This document shows, one piece after another, positions 35,183-43,607 of a stretch of DNA of 64,000 nucleotides (position 1 is the first letter of the stretch; the number at the start of each line of letters is the position of its first letter). The translations under genes were made by a program, and so were the position numbers. Below the pieces are notes generated by a model that searched no databases, was not told the DNA's origin, and worked only from the letters and a program-made list of their open reading frames with translations. The stretch lies in the NCBI GenBank assembly GCA_965238125.1, contig OZ250179.1, positions 3,286,001 to 3,350,000 on the forward strand, given 5' to 3'. This DNA comes from UBA6623 sp965238125. Its GTDB lineage: Bacteria; Acidobacteriota; Terriglobia; Bryobacterales; UBA6623.

Positions 35183-35944
35183 TCTGGAGCTGGACCTGCC
35201 GTGAGATAATAGCGTCGAGAATGCCACGGGCAGCCCGTGTGGTGGCGGAGGGTGTTCCGCACCACATCACCCAACGGGGTAATAACCGCCAGGATGTCTT
35301 CCTGGTTGACGAAGACCGGCGGTTCTATTTGGAAACTCTGGCGCAGGACTGCCGCCGTTGCGGCGTGGGCGTGTTGGGCTACTGCCTGATGACCAACCAT
35401 GTCCATCTGGTAGCCGTGCCCGAGCGTGCCGACTCGTTCGCCCGGGCACTGCGGCGGAGCCATTCGCGGTACGCGCAACGGTTCAATCGGCAGTATGGGC
35501 GGAGCGGTCACCTGTGGCAGAACCGCTTCTTTTCCTGTCCGTTAGCCCGCGATCATCTGCTCACGGCACTGTTCTACGTGGATCAGAACCCGTTGCGCGC
35601 CGGGTTGGTGGGTCAAGCCGAGCACTATCCTTGGTCGAGCGCTCAGGCTCACGCGGAGGAAAGCGACGCCGCGGGGCTTATCGACTGGGCGCTGTGGCGT
35701 CGGATACCCGGAAAACCGCGATGGGGCGAAGCCCTGACGCACTCGCCGGCAGCGAACGACGAGAAACGCGTCCGCGAGGCAACGTATGCGGGAATGCCGC
35801 TGGGCAACCGCGAGTTTGTCGCCGGGCTGGAACGAAAATTCGGTCGCCGACTGACGCTTCGCAGGCCCGGTCCACAACCAAAGACCAAAGCCGCATCGCC
35901 CTGAATAGGAACGAGGCTGGGTTCGGGCTCCGTCCCCGAACTCC
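35159..35944 (+). mobile_element. RAYT unit with exact 24-bp inverted ends
   Basis: The single-gene unit is bounded by a perfect 24-bp inverted repeat that contains the REP core. This is the arrangement seen for REP-associated tyrosine transposases, whose Y1 enzyme recognises REP hairpins. No short target duplication was found outside the REP arrays. Confidence 0.7.
35221..35904 (+). CDS. REP-associated tyrosine transposase (Y1/HUH family)
   Basis: This 227-residue single-strand DNA transposase of the RAYT branch starts at ATG 35221. MPRAARVVAEGVPHHITQRGNNRQDVF and GVLGYCLMTNHVHLVAVP hold the His-hydrophobic-His (HVH) metal motif. LRRSHSRYAQRFNRQYGRSGHLWQNRF carries the catalytic Tyr region, and ALFYVDQNPLRAGLV is a family signature. 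The C-terminal GREFVAGLERKFGRRL-type tail (here NREFVAGLERKFGRRL) is also typical. It lies within inverted REP sequences, supporting function in REP spread. RAYTs are usually single-copy domesticated enzymes. Confidence 0.93.
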   Translation: MPRAARVVAEGVPHHITQRGNNRQDVFLVDEDRRFYLETLAQDCRRCGVGVLGYCLMTNHVHLVAVPERADSFARALRRSHSRYAQRFNRQYGRSGHLWQNRFFSCPLARDHLLTALFYVDQNPLRAGLVGQAEHYPWSSAQAHAEESDAAGLIDWALWRRIPGKPRWGEALTHSPAANDEKRVREATYAGMPLGNREFVAGLERKFGRRLTLRRPGPQPKTKAASP

Positions 35945-36104
35945 CTCCGTCCCCGAACTCCCTGAATGGATGACATCGGAACTCCCTCCGTCCCCGAACT
36001 CCCTGAATGGATGACATCGTGAACTCCCTCCGTCCCCGAACTCCCTGAATGGATGACATCGTGAACTCCCTCCGTCCCCGAACTCCCTGAATGGATGACA
36101 TCGT
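35921..36104 (-). repeat. REP array with embedded reverse-transcriptase target sequence
   Basis: CCGTCCCCGAACTCCCT units are joined to GAATGGATGACATCG. The latter occurs four times, at 35964, 36005, 36047 and 36089, spaced 41, 42 and 42 bases. The fourth runs straight into a reverse-transcriptase reading frame (MDDIVVLAP). Each 42-bp unit thus consists of about 26 bases of REP plus about 16 bases of host-gene sequence. Confidence 0.85.
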
Positions 36105-36404
36105 AGTCTTAGCGCCCACGAGATGGAAGCTGAGAGGGGCAGTCAAGGCTCTCAACCAAGCACTGGGCGCGCCCTGCGGCTCGCGAAGCACCCCGGCAAG
36201 ACATTCATTGGCAGGATCGAAAAGGGCTTTGACTTCCTCGGCTACCACTTCAGCCCGCGGGGGCTGACGCCGGCCCGGCAGACGACTGAAAACTTTGCGG
36301 AGCGTGCTATCCGGCTTTATGAGCAAGAGCCGGGCGAGGAGATGGTTCCCGTCCGGCTTGGATCGTACGTTCGGCGGTGGGAGGGTTGGGTGCGTGCTGG
36401 CCTA
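36091..36404 (+). pseudogene. Reverse transcriptase (group II intron-type) C-terminal fragment
   Basis: From 36091 the frame reads MDDIVVLAPTRWKLRGAVKALNQALGA, the catalytic DD box and following helix of bacterial reverse transcriptases. After a frameshift near 36170 it continues RLAKHPGKTFIGRIEKGFDFLGYHFSPRGL and RLGSYVRRWEGWVRAG. IS630b copy 2 then interrupts at a TA; beyond it (37499-37601) the frame continues GLGGRW... to a stop at 37601. The whole N-terminal half, up to the YxDD box, is missing and replaced by the REP array. Such proteins are encoded by group II introns and related retroelements. Confidence 0.82.
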
Positions 36405-37498
36405 TTGAGTCTCGCAAAATAGAGTGACACCTTTTGGTGTTGCCGTACGTATTCTTATGTATGGGAACACCGAAAGGAAAGCGCCGCGATTTCGAAGCAT
36501 TGGAGAAACGCCGTTTCGAAGCGATGCGTTTGCTCGATGAAGGACTCAATCAGTCCGAAACCGCCAGGCGTCTGACAGTCGCCCGCCAAACCGTCAGTGA
36601 GTGGCGACGACAGTACCTGGCGCAAGGCGAGGCCGGGCTGCGCAAGGCCGGCCGCGCCGGCCGCAAGCCGCTATTAGACGCCACGCAGCTCGAACGCCTG
36701 GAGATCCTGCTGCTCGAAGGCCCCGAGGCGCACGGCTTCCCGACGCCGTTGTGGAGCTGTCCGCGGGTGGCTCGTCTGATCCGAGACGAGTTCGGCGTGC
36801 GCTATCACGAGGGCCATGTCTGGAAGATCCTGCGGGCGCTCGGCTGGAGCCCGCAACGCCCGGTCGGCAAAGCCCGCGAGCGCAACGAAGAGGCCATCCG
36901 CGACTGGAAGTGCAAGAGGTGGCCGGCCATTAAAAAAAAGCCCGCAAACAAGACCGCACGATCGTCTTCATCGACGAAAGCGGATGGAGTCAGAAGCCGC
37001 ATCGTTGCCGCACCTGGGCGCCGCGCGGCGAGACGCCGCTGCTGGAGTTCAACTTCAATTGGCAGAAGCTTTCGGTGTCGGCCGGGTTGACGTTGCGCAA
37101 CTTTTACTTTCGGCTCTATCCCGGCGCGATTGGCGAGTTGGAGGTCATCGACTTTCTGAAGGCCTTGGTTCGCCACATGGACGGCCCGTTGATGATCGTC
37201 TGGGACCGCTTGCCGGCGCATCGCAGTCGGATGGTGCGAGAGTTCATTGAACTCTCGCAAGGCCATATCGTGACGGAGTATTTGCCGGCGTATGCGCCGG
37301 AGCTGAATCCGGTGGAATACATCTGGGCGTACTGGAAACAGCACGAGTTGCCGAACGTCTGTCCGAAGGACTACTGGGAACTCGACGAACGTGCCCGCAA
37401 AACGCTGCGGCGCATGCGCCGCAAACCGCGCTTGATTACCGCTTTCTGGAAACAGTCTTCTCTTTGTCTCGATTGACAGAATATTATGCGAGACTCAA
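36405..37498 (+). mobile_element. IS630b copy 2
   Basis: This 1094-bp element has ends TTGAGTCTCGCA and TGCGAGACTCAA, between TA at 36403-36404 and 37499-37500. It is inverted relative to copy 1 at 30421-31514 and nearly identical to it. It interrupts the reverse-transcriptase remnant. Confidence 0.94.
36461..37476 (+). CDS. IS630 family transposase (IS630b), made by -1 frameshift
   Basis: First frame from ATG 36461 (MGTPKGKRRDFEALEKRRF); the A8 run follows GGCCGGCCATT near 36930. The -1 frame continues TIVFIDESGWSQKPHRCRTWAPRGETPLLEF, WDRLPAHRSRMVREF and NPVEYIWAYWK to 37476. It differs from copy 1 by at least one residue (RRMRRKPR here, RRTRRKPR there). Confidence 0.87.
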
Positions 37499-37660
37499 TA
37501 GGTGGCCGATGGGATCGTATGTGCCGTGTGAACGGTAAGGCGGTGTGCGGCTACAGCGCGTCGCTGCATTCGGCTTTTATAAACTTCACCCAGGCGGCGT
37601 AATCCTTTCCGGATAATCCGACGAGTTGAGTGACTCCTCCGCAGTCGCTCGGACTGGGGG

Positions 37661-37687
37661 GAGTTCGGGGGGGAGTTCGGGCACGGA
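37661..37687 (+). repeat. Isolated REP units
   Basis: GGGAGTTCGGGGGGGAGTTC followed by GGGCACGG carries two copies of the GGAGTTCGG core found around the RAYT gene. It lies in the 296-base gap between IS630b copy 2 and folD, which holds no gene beyond the tail of the reverse-transcriptase frame. Confidence 0.65.
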
Positions 37688-37794
37688 GCGGAATAGGGTG
37701 TGAGCTGAGAGTGCGGGTCGGAGCCCACGATTCACAATGGGCGATCGGGGGGAGGGCCGCGCGGCAGGCGGAGGCCGGAGAGCGTCGGCGCCGG

Positions 37795-38715
37795 TCAGTT
37801 TCCCAGGCTGCGCCGAGCGGCTTCGAGGGTGTTGGACATCAGCATGGCGATCGTAAGCGGCCCGACGCCTCCGGGGACGGGCGTATAGGCGCCGGCGATT
37901 TCAGCGACGTCGCCGGGGTGAACGTCCCCGACAAGCACCGTTCCTTTCTCGCGAAAGCGCTCCAACTTTTTCGGATTCCCGGCGAAGATGCGTTCGACTT
38001 CGGCGGCGTCATTGAGCCGATTGATTCCCACATCAAGAACGACGGCGCCGGGTTTGATGAAGTCGCGGGTGACCATGGCGGGGTGTCCCAGGGCGGCCAC
38101 GAGGATGTCGGCTTCGCGGGCCACTGCGGGCAGGTCGGCGGTCTTCGAGTGGCAGATGGTCACGGTGGCGTTTTCGTGAAGCAGCAACAAAGCCGTGGGC
38201 TTACCGACGATGTTGCTGCGGCCTAGGATGACGGCGCGTTTGCCGGCGATGGGGATGTCGCTGCGTTTGAGGATTTGGATCAAACCGGCGGGCGTGCAGG
38301 GAGCGAAACCGGGTTGGCGCGTGACGAGCGCGCCGACGCTGATGGGGTGAAAGCCGTCGACGTCTTTCGAAGGCGAGACGGCGAGCAGGACTTTGCCTTC
38401 GTCCACCTGGGGGGAGAGTGGGAGTTGGACGAGGATGCCGTGGATGTCGTTGCGGGCGTTGAGTTCCTCGACAACGGCGAGCAGATCGGCGGTCGAGATG
38501 TCCTTGCGCGGCGTGACTCTTTCGCTGAAAATGCCGACGCGCTCGCAGGCTTTGATCTTGTTGCGGATGTAGATTTGAGACGCCGGGTCGTCGCCGACGA
38601 GCACGGCTGCCAAACCGGGACGGATGCCGCGGGCGGAGAGTTCGGCGACGCCTTGCTGAACCTCGTCGAGGATGCGGTCCCGGATTTCGTTGCCGTTGAG
38701 AATGCGAGCGGGCAT
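37795..38715 (-). CDS. folD: Bifunctional methylenetetrahydrofolate dehydrogenase/cyclohydrolase
   Basis: FolD interconverts 5,10-methylene- and 10-formyl-tetrahydrofolate using NADP, in the cytoplasm. The 306-residue length is slightly above usual. Conserved segments are PGLAAVLVGDDPASQIYIRNKIKACERVGI (catalytic Lys region), GILVQLPLSPQVDE, DVDGFHPISVGALV, PCTPAGLIQIL, GRSNIVGKPTALLLL, CHSKTADL and the C-terminal YTPVPGGVGPLTIAMLMSNTLEAA. ATG 38715 (MPARILNGNEIRDRI) is used; the open frame upstream lacks family sequence. It lies 113 bp downstream of the DUF1501 gene in the same direction, perhaps with its own promoter. Confidence 0.96.
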   Translation of the reverse strand: MPARILNGNEIRDRILDEVQQGVAELSARGIRPGLAAVLVGDDPASQIYIRNKIKACERVGIFSERVTPRKDISTADLLAVVEELNARNDIHGILVQLPLSPQVDEGKVLLAVSPSKDVDGFHPISVGALVTRQPGFAPCTPAGLIQILKRSDIPIAGKRAVILGRSNIVGKPTALLLLHENATVTICHSKTADLPAVAREADILVAALGHPAMVTRDFIKPGAVVLDVGINRLNDAAEVERIFAGNPKKLERFREKGTVLVGDVHPGDVAEIAGAYTPVPGGVGPLTIAMLMSNTLEAARRSLGN

Positions 38716-38783
38716 CGTGGTAATGGGGTCGGGAGAAAGGAATGATAGTTCGGGTGGGGGGGCGCGGTCGTCCTCGGAAGTTT

Positions 38784-38811
38784 GACCCCTCACTTGCGTT
38801 CGGGGCTCTGT
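38784..38811. repeat. 28-bp dispersed repeat, copy 2
   Basis: Matches 9573-9600 in 27 of 28 positions (CACTTGCG here, CACTCGCG there). It lies between folD and the DUF1501 gene. Confidence 0.55.
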
Positions 38812-38828
38812 TTCTAGGCCGACGATTT

Positions 38829-40271
38829 CTACGCCAAGATCGGCTTGACTACCTTGCCGGCGACGCCGGTTAGGCGGGCATCAAGCCCCTGGAACTTAAC
38901 CGTCATGCGCTCGTGGTTGATGCCGAGCAGGTGCAGCATCGTGGCGTGAAAATCGTTGATGCTGACGGGATTGTCCACCGCGGCGTAACCCAGCTCGTCG
39001 GTTCCTCCGTAACTGGATCCGCCGCGGATACCGCCGCCTACCATCATGAACGAGAAGCCTTTGATGTGGTGGTCGCGGCCGTCGCCGCCTTGCGACATCG
39101 GGGTGCGGCCGAATTCCCCGCCCCATACGATCAGCGTTTCGTCGAGCATGCCGCGGTCCTTGAGGTCCTTGATGAGGGCGGCCGTCGCGCGGTCGGTCTC
39201 TTCGGCTTTGATCGAGATGTTCGGCTTGACGGAGCCGTGGTGGTCCCAATCGCGGTGGTAAAGCTGAATGAAACGCACGCCGCGCTCGGCCAGCCGGCGG
39301 GCCAGCAGGCAATTCGACGCGAAGGAGCCGTCACCCGGCTCGGCGCCGTACGACTCGAGAACGCGTTTCGGTTCCGTGCTCGTGTCCATTAACTCAGGGA
39401 CGCTCGTCTGCATCCGAAACGCCATTTCGTATTGCGAAATGCGGGTCTGAATCTCCGGGTCGCCCAACGATTGGTGTTGCAGGCGGTTCAAGCGGTTGAT
39501 TGTCTCGATCGATTCGCTTTGCAGCTCATCACCCAGGCCGGGCGGGTTGTTGATATAGAGAACAGGGTCGCCAAAAGCATTGAACTTTACGCCCTGAAGC
39601 TTGCTCGGCAAGAACCCCGCCGACCATTGGCGCGCCGCGATGGGCTGCATCTGTCCGCCCTTGCCGGAGGAAACCAACACCACAAAGCCGGGCAAGTCTT
39701 CAGTCTCCGCGCCCAGCCCGTAGAGCAGCCACGAGCCCATGCTGGGGCGCCCGGCGATGATCGAGCCGCTATTCATCAGCGTGTGCGCCGGGTCGTGGTT
39801 GATCTGTTCGGTAAACATCGAGCGCACGATGCAAATCTCGTCGGCGACGCTTCCGATGTGCGGAAACTGATCGACGATCATCTGACCCGATTCACCAAAT
39901 CGCTTGAAGGTGTGTTGGGGGCCCAAACAGATCAGTTTCTTCCCCTGCAGTTGCGCGATTTGCTGACCCTTCGTAAACGACTCGGGCATCGGCTTGCCGT
40001 GCATCTTGGCGAGGGTGGGTTTGTAGTCCCAGGTTTCAAGATGCGACGGACCGCCGGCTTGATAGAGAAAGATCACGCGCTTGGCTTTGGCCGCGTGGTG
40101 CAGCGGATTGACGTCGCCGCGCGAGGCCGTGCCGCCGGAGTTCTCCTTGGCCGAAAGCACGTTGCGGTCAAGCAGCGTATTCAGCCCCAGCAAACCGAGT
40201 CCGGCGACGCCCTTTCCCAGGAAAGTGCGACGGCAAATGTCACGTGAGCGGGCTTCAAAAGAATCGGTCAT
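38829..40271 (-). CDS. DUF1501 family secreted protein
   Basis: This 480-residue protein has a twin-arginine-type signal (CRRTFLGKGVAGLGLLGLNTLL). The DUF1501 core is clear: RVIFLYQAGGPSHLETWDYKPTLAKMHGKPMPESF, INHDPAHTLMNSGSIIAGRPSMGSWLLYGLG, LLARRLAERGVRFIQLYHRDWDHHG, ETLIVWGGEFGRTPMSQGGDGRDHH and DFHATMLHLLGI. The several His/Asp positions (HRDWDHH, DGRDHH) are candidate metal ligands. It begins 30 bp after the PSCyt1/DUF1549/DUF1553 gene and is almost certainly cotranscribed. The pair is exported and probably works on polysaccharides; no activity is established. Confidence 0.9.
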   Translation of the reverse strand: MTDSFEARSRDICRRTFLGKGVAGLGLLGLNTLLDRNVLSAKENSGGTASRGDVNPLHHAAKAKRVIFLYQAGGPSHLETWDYKPTLAKMHGKPMPESFTKGQQIAQLQGKKLICLGPQHTFKRFGESGQMIVDQFPHIGSVADEICIVRSMFTEQINHDPAHTLMNSGSIIAGRPSMGSWLLYGLGAETEDLPGFVVLVSSGKGGQMQPIAARQWSAGFLPSKLQGVKFNAFGDPVLYINNPPGLGDELQSESIETINRLNRLQHQSLGDPEIQTRISQYEMAFRMQTSVPELMDTSTEPKRVLESYGAEPGDGSFASNCLLARRLAERGVRFIQLYHRDWDHHGSVKPNISIKAEETDRATAALIKDLKDRGMLDETLIVWGGEFGRTPMSQGGDGRDHHIKGFSFMMVGGGIRGGSSYGGTDELGYAAVDNPVSINDFHATMLHLLGINHERMTVKFQGLDARLTGVAGKVVKPILA

Positions 40272-40301
40272 GATCGTCCCTCTAATTCCTTGTGCTTCCC
40301 T

Positions 40302-43300
40302 CTAGTTCCTTGTAATCGTCTCGTGCAGGTTGAGAACCGCCCGCGTCACCGTGGTCATCGCGGCCAACTGCGGCGCGTCGAAACGCTCGGGGCGGGGCGC
40401 TTCGCCGGCGGCCAAGAACTCGCGAGCGGCGGCGGTGTCCTTTTGAAACCGCGCCAGGCTGCGATCGTACAAGGCACGCAACATTTTTCGTTCGTCGGCG
40501 GAAGGCGAACGACTCACCGCATCCCAAAAAGTGCGCTCCAAGCGACCGTCTAAATCCTCCGCCGCGCCGAGCGCATTCTGGGCAAAAACGCGCGCGGCTT
40601 CGACGAAGACCGGATCGTTTAACAAAACCAGGGCCTGCAAGGGCGTATTGGAGCGCGAACGGTTGACGGTGCACTCCTCGCGGCTGGGCGCGTCGAAGAG
40701 CATCAGCCCCGGGTGCAGAAACGTCCTTTGCCAATGGGTGTAGAGTCCGCGGCGGTAAAGGTCGTCCCCGCGGCCGGCCGAGTAGGCGCGCTTGGGGAAA
40801 TTCATGGCGGCCAAGTAGCGCTCGGGCTGATGAGGCCGAACGCTGGGGCCGCCGAATTTCTCGACCAACAGACCGGAGACGGCCAGGGCCATGTCGCGTA
40901 CATTTTCCGCCTCGATGCGGTAACGGCTCTGTCGTGTCAGCAGTCGATTCTCACCGTCGCGCGCCTCGAGTTCGGGCGTGCTCAACGAGGACTGGCGATA
41001 GGTGTGGCTGCTAACGATCGTTCGGACGATGTGCTTGACGTCCCAGCGATGGGCGCCGTCGCCTTGCCACGTCGGGTCGCGAAATTCCGTCGCCAACCAG
41101 TCGAGCAATTCCAAGTGAATGGGCCATTCGCCCTGCGAGCCGAGGTCGTCGAGGACTTTCGACAAACCGGTGCCGAAAAAGTTATTCCATAGTCGATTGA
41201 CGAACACGCGCGAGGGGAGCGGGTTTTCGTCCGCCACCATCCAGTTGGCGAAATCAAGGCGCGTGGTGCGTCCGTTGGTCTCTCCGGCTTTGCCCAGGAA
41301 CTCGGGGGCGGCGGGCGCGACGATCGGCCCGGAGTCGTCCATCCAGTTGCCGCGCGCCAGGATCCGCGTCACGCGCGGGTGGGTGGATTGGCTGACGACC
41401 ACTCGTGGAATGGTCTGGTTGAGGGCACCGATCTTGGCTTCGAGTTTTGCCCGGCGCACCGTCAGAGCCTCGAATTCCGACGTTTCCCAGACGAAGTGGT
41501 CTTCGACGGCCTTTTGTTGTTTCTCGTCGCGGTCCGCCTCAGGCACTTGAAGAGCTTCGAAAACTTTGAACGGCAGGCCCTTTTCGACGGCTCGGATCAT
41601 GCTGCCCTCATCGGAGCCGGGCGGCCGCAGGCGGAGCTTGTCGAAGGTCAACCCGATTTCCGGCCAAGAGTGCTCGGCCGCGCTGAGCGCCAGGCGGAAA
41701 CGCCCGATTGTCGCACTGCGATAGACGCTGTCGTGTTGCAACCGAATCGTCAACACCGAATTGGCCTCGGTTTCAAGCGGTTCGGTGAAGCGCACGGCGA
41801 GGAAAGGGTTGACGCCTTCTCCGCTGGAGACGCCCCAGCCGGTTTCGGAGTCGCCGTCGATGGCCCCGATGGCCTTGTGCTCGCGCTCTTCGGCGAAGAG
41901 GGTGCTCGCGGTGGCGAGAACAAACGACAGCGGCGCCGGGTTTTGCTTTCCGTCGGACGAAAGCGCGGCTTCGACCTCGGTGAGGACGAACCGGTCCGCA
42001 CCGCGCGAGACGCGAGCGCCGCGGTGGCTTTCGTCGTGCATGACGTCGATGCCCAGCGCCGTCCAAGTACCCTCGCCGGGCTTGAAAGTCACGGTATACG
42101 TCTCGTTGGCGGGATTGGGACCGGAGGCGACGATCAGTCCGTCTCCGCGGCGGTGTTCGGTGAGCAAGCTGGCGCTTCCGGCTCCGTAGTAGTCATAGTT
42201 GTAGATATTGCTCTCGACGAGCTCATCGTCGTAGATCGTCAGCTTCGCGCCATTGGCGGTCGAGACCGAAAGCGGACTCTGATAGCGCCAGGCCAAGTCG
42301 CCGGCCGCGTGGGCCGCGAGAATCTCTTTTTCCCACTCGCGTCGGCGCTCATCGGAGCCTTTCAGCTTGGCCTCGATCTCGCTGTTGACGGCGTCGAGTT
42401 TCGTGCGGAGCCGCTCCAGCGAACTACGTTGTTCGTCGCTGGGTAATTCCAACTTCGTCCCGTAGGCATTCGGACCGCCGCTGCCGACGATGCCGGTTTC
42501 CTTGAGGTCGGCGAAGACCGCTTTCATCGCATAGAAATCCTTGGTCAGAATGGGATCGAATTTGTGGTCGTGGCATTCGGCGCAGCCGGTGGTGATGCCC
42601 AGGAAAACCGCGCTGGTGGTGCGCACGCGGTCGGCGCCGTATTTGGCCAGATATTCCTTGTCCTGAATGCCGCCCTCGCCCGACGTGCGATGGATGCGGT
42701 TAAAGGCGGACCCGACTTTCTGTTCCGCGCCGGCATTGGGAATCAGGTCGCCGGCCAATTGCTCGCGAGTAAATTCGTCAAAAGGTTTGTTGTCGCGGAA
42801 TGACCGAAGAACGTAATCGCGGTAGGGCCAGGTCGGCGCCGGATTGTCGCCGTGAAAACCGTTGGTGTCGCCGTAGCGCGCGGCGTCGAGCCAGTGCATG
42901 GCCCGCTTTTCGGCGTAGCGCGGAGAGGCCAGCAAGCGATCCACAACCTTTTCATAGGCCCGGGGATCGGAATCATTGAGAAACGCTTTGACTTCGGCCG
43001 ACGTGGGCGGCAGCCCTGTCAGGTCGAAGCTCACGCGGCGAATCAAAGTTGTCTTGTCGGCTTCCTTGGAAGGATCGAGGCCTTCATCCGCCAGGCGCGC
43101 TTGGACGAACGAGTCGATCGGGTTGCGAATCGGAGCCGAGCTTTCGGCGCCTTGGGGAACCGTCGGCCGCGTGAGTTTCTGAAAAGCCCAATGCCCCTCG
43201 TATTTCGCCCCTTCGGCAACCCAGCGACGTACCGTCTGCTTCTGCTCTTCGGTCAGTTCCTTGTGCGAATAGCTCGGCGGCATCAAGCGCGCCGGATCCT

Positions 43301-43607
43301 CGGTGAAGATGCGCGCGACGATGGCGCTTTCCTCGGGCTTGCCGGGGACGATCGGGGTGACGCCGGTAGCGGTCTGCTTCAAGGCTTCTTCGCGGATATC
43401 GAGCCGCAGGTCCATCATCCGGGCGTTTTTGTCAGGCCCGTGACAGCGGAAGCAGGTGTCGGACATGATGGGCCGGATGTCGCGGTTGAAGCTGACGGGC
43501 CGGCTGAGCCGGGGCTCGGCGGAAAGGGTTGTGACAAGGGCGATCAGGCATAGCGCGGTTTGGCGGAGTAGGCGCTTGGTTGCGGTTTTGTACTTCATCT
43601 CGTCCAT
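40302..43607 (-). CDS. Secreted PSCyt1-DUF1549-DUF1553 protein (cytochrome-like)
   Basis: This very large exported protein has about 1101 residues from ATG 43607. After the signal peptide (LLRQTALCLIALVTTLSA) comes a PSCyt1 domain with heme motif CFRCHGPD (C52, C55, H56) and RLMPPSYSHKELTEEQKQTVRRWVAEGAKYEGHWAF. The DUF1549 part has RNPIDSFVQARLADEGL, YAEKRAMHWLDAARYGDTNG and CAECHDHKFDPI (second CxxCH). A middle carbohydrate-binding-like region is followed by DUF1553 (NPLPSRVFVNRLWNNFFGTGLSKV, TPLQALVLLNDPVFVEAARVF). It heads an operon with the DUF1501 gene. Covalent heme binding and electron transfer are inferred from motifs only. Confidence 0.9.
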   Translation of the reverse strand: MDEMKYKTATKRLLRQTALCLIALVTTLSAEPRLSRPVSFNRDIRPIMSDTCFRCHGPDKNARMMDLRLDIREEALKQTATGVTPIVPGKPEESAIVARIFTEDPARLMPPSYSHKELTEEQKQTVRRWVAEGAKYEGHWAFQKLTRPTVPQGAESSAPIRNPIDSFVQARLADEGLDPSKEADKTTLIRRVSFDLTGLPPTSAEVKAFLNDSDPRAYEKVVDRLLASPRYAEKRAMHWLDAARYGDTNGFHGDNPAPTWPYRDYVLRSFRDNKPFDEFTREQLAGDLIPNAGAEQKVGSAFNRIHRTSGEGGIQDKEYLAKYGADRVRTTSAVFLGITTGCAECHDHKFDPILTKDFYAMKAVFADLKETGIVGSGGPNAYGTKLELPSDEQRSSLERLRTKLDAVNSEIEAKLKGSDERRREWEKEILAAHAAGDLAWRYQSPLSVSTANGAKLTIYDDELVESNIYNYDYYGAGSASLLTEHRRGDGLIVASGPNPANETYTVTFKPGEGTWTALGIDVMHDESHRGARVSRGADRFVLTEVEAALSSDGKQNPAPLSFVLATASTLFAEEREHKAIGAIDGDSETGWGVSSGEGVNPFLAVRFTEPLETEANSVLTIRLQHDSVYRSATIGRFRLALSAAEHSWPEIGLTFDKLRLRPPGSDEGSMIRAVEKGLPFKVFEALQVPEADRDEKQQKAVEDHFVWETSEFEALTVRRAKLEAKIGALNQTIPRVVVSQSTHPRVTRILARGNWMDDSGPIVAPAAPEFLGKAGETNGRTTRLDFANWMVADENPLPSRVFVNRLWNNFFGTGLSKVLDDLGSQGEWPIHLELLDWLATEFRDPTWQGDGAHRWDVKHIVRTIVSSHTYRQSSLSTPELEARDGENRLLTRQSRYRIEAENVRDMALAVSGLLVEKFGGPSVRPHQPERYLAAMNFPKRAYSAGRGDDLYRRGLYTHWQRTFLHPGLMLFDAPSREECTVNRSRSNTPLQALVLLNDPVFVEAARVFAQNALGAAEDLDGRLERTFWDAVSRSPSADERKMLRALYDRSLARFQKDTAAAREFLAAGEAPRPERFDAPQLAAMTTVTRAVLNLHETITRN

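Noticed and set aside
35964..36104. CRISPR array (42-bp periodic repeats)
   Set aside because: The units are directly adjacent with no variable spacers, there are no cas genes, and the repeat includes reverse-transcriptase coding sequence.
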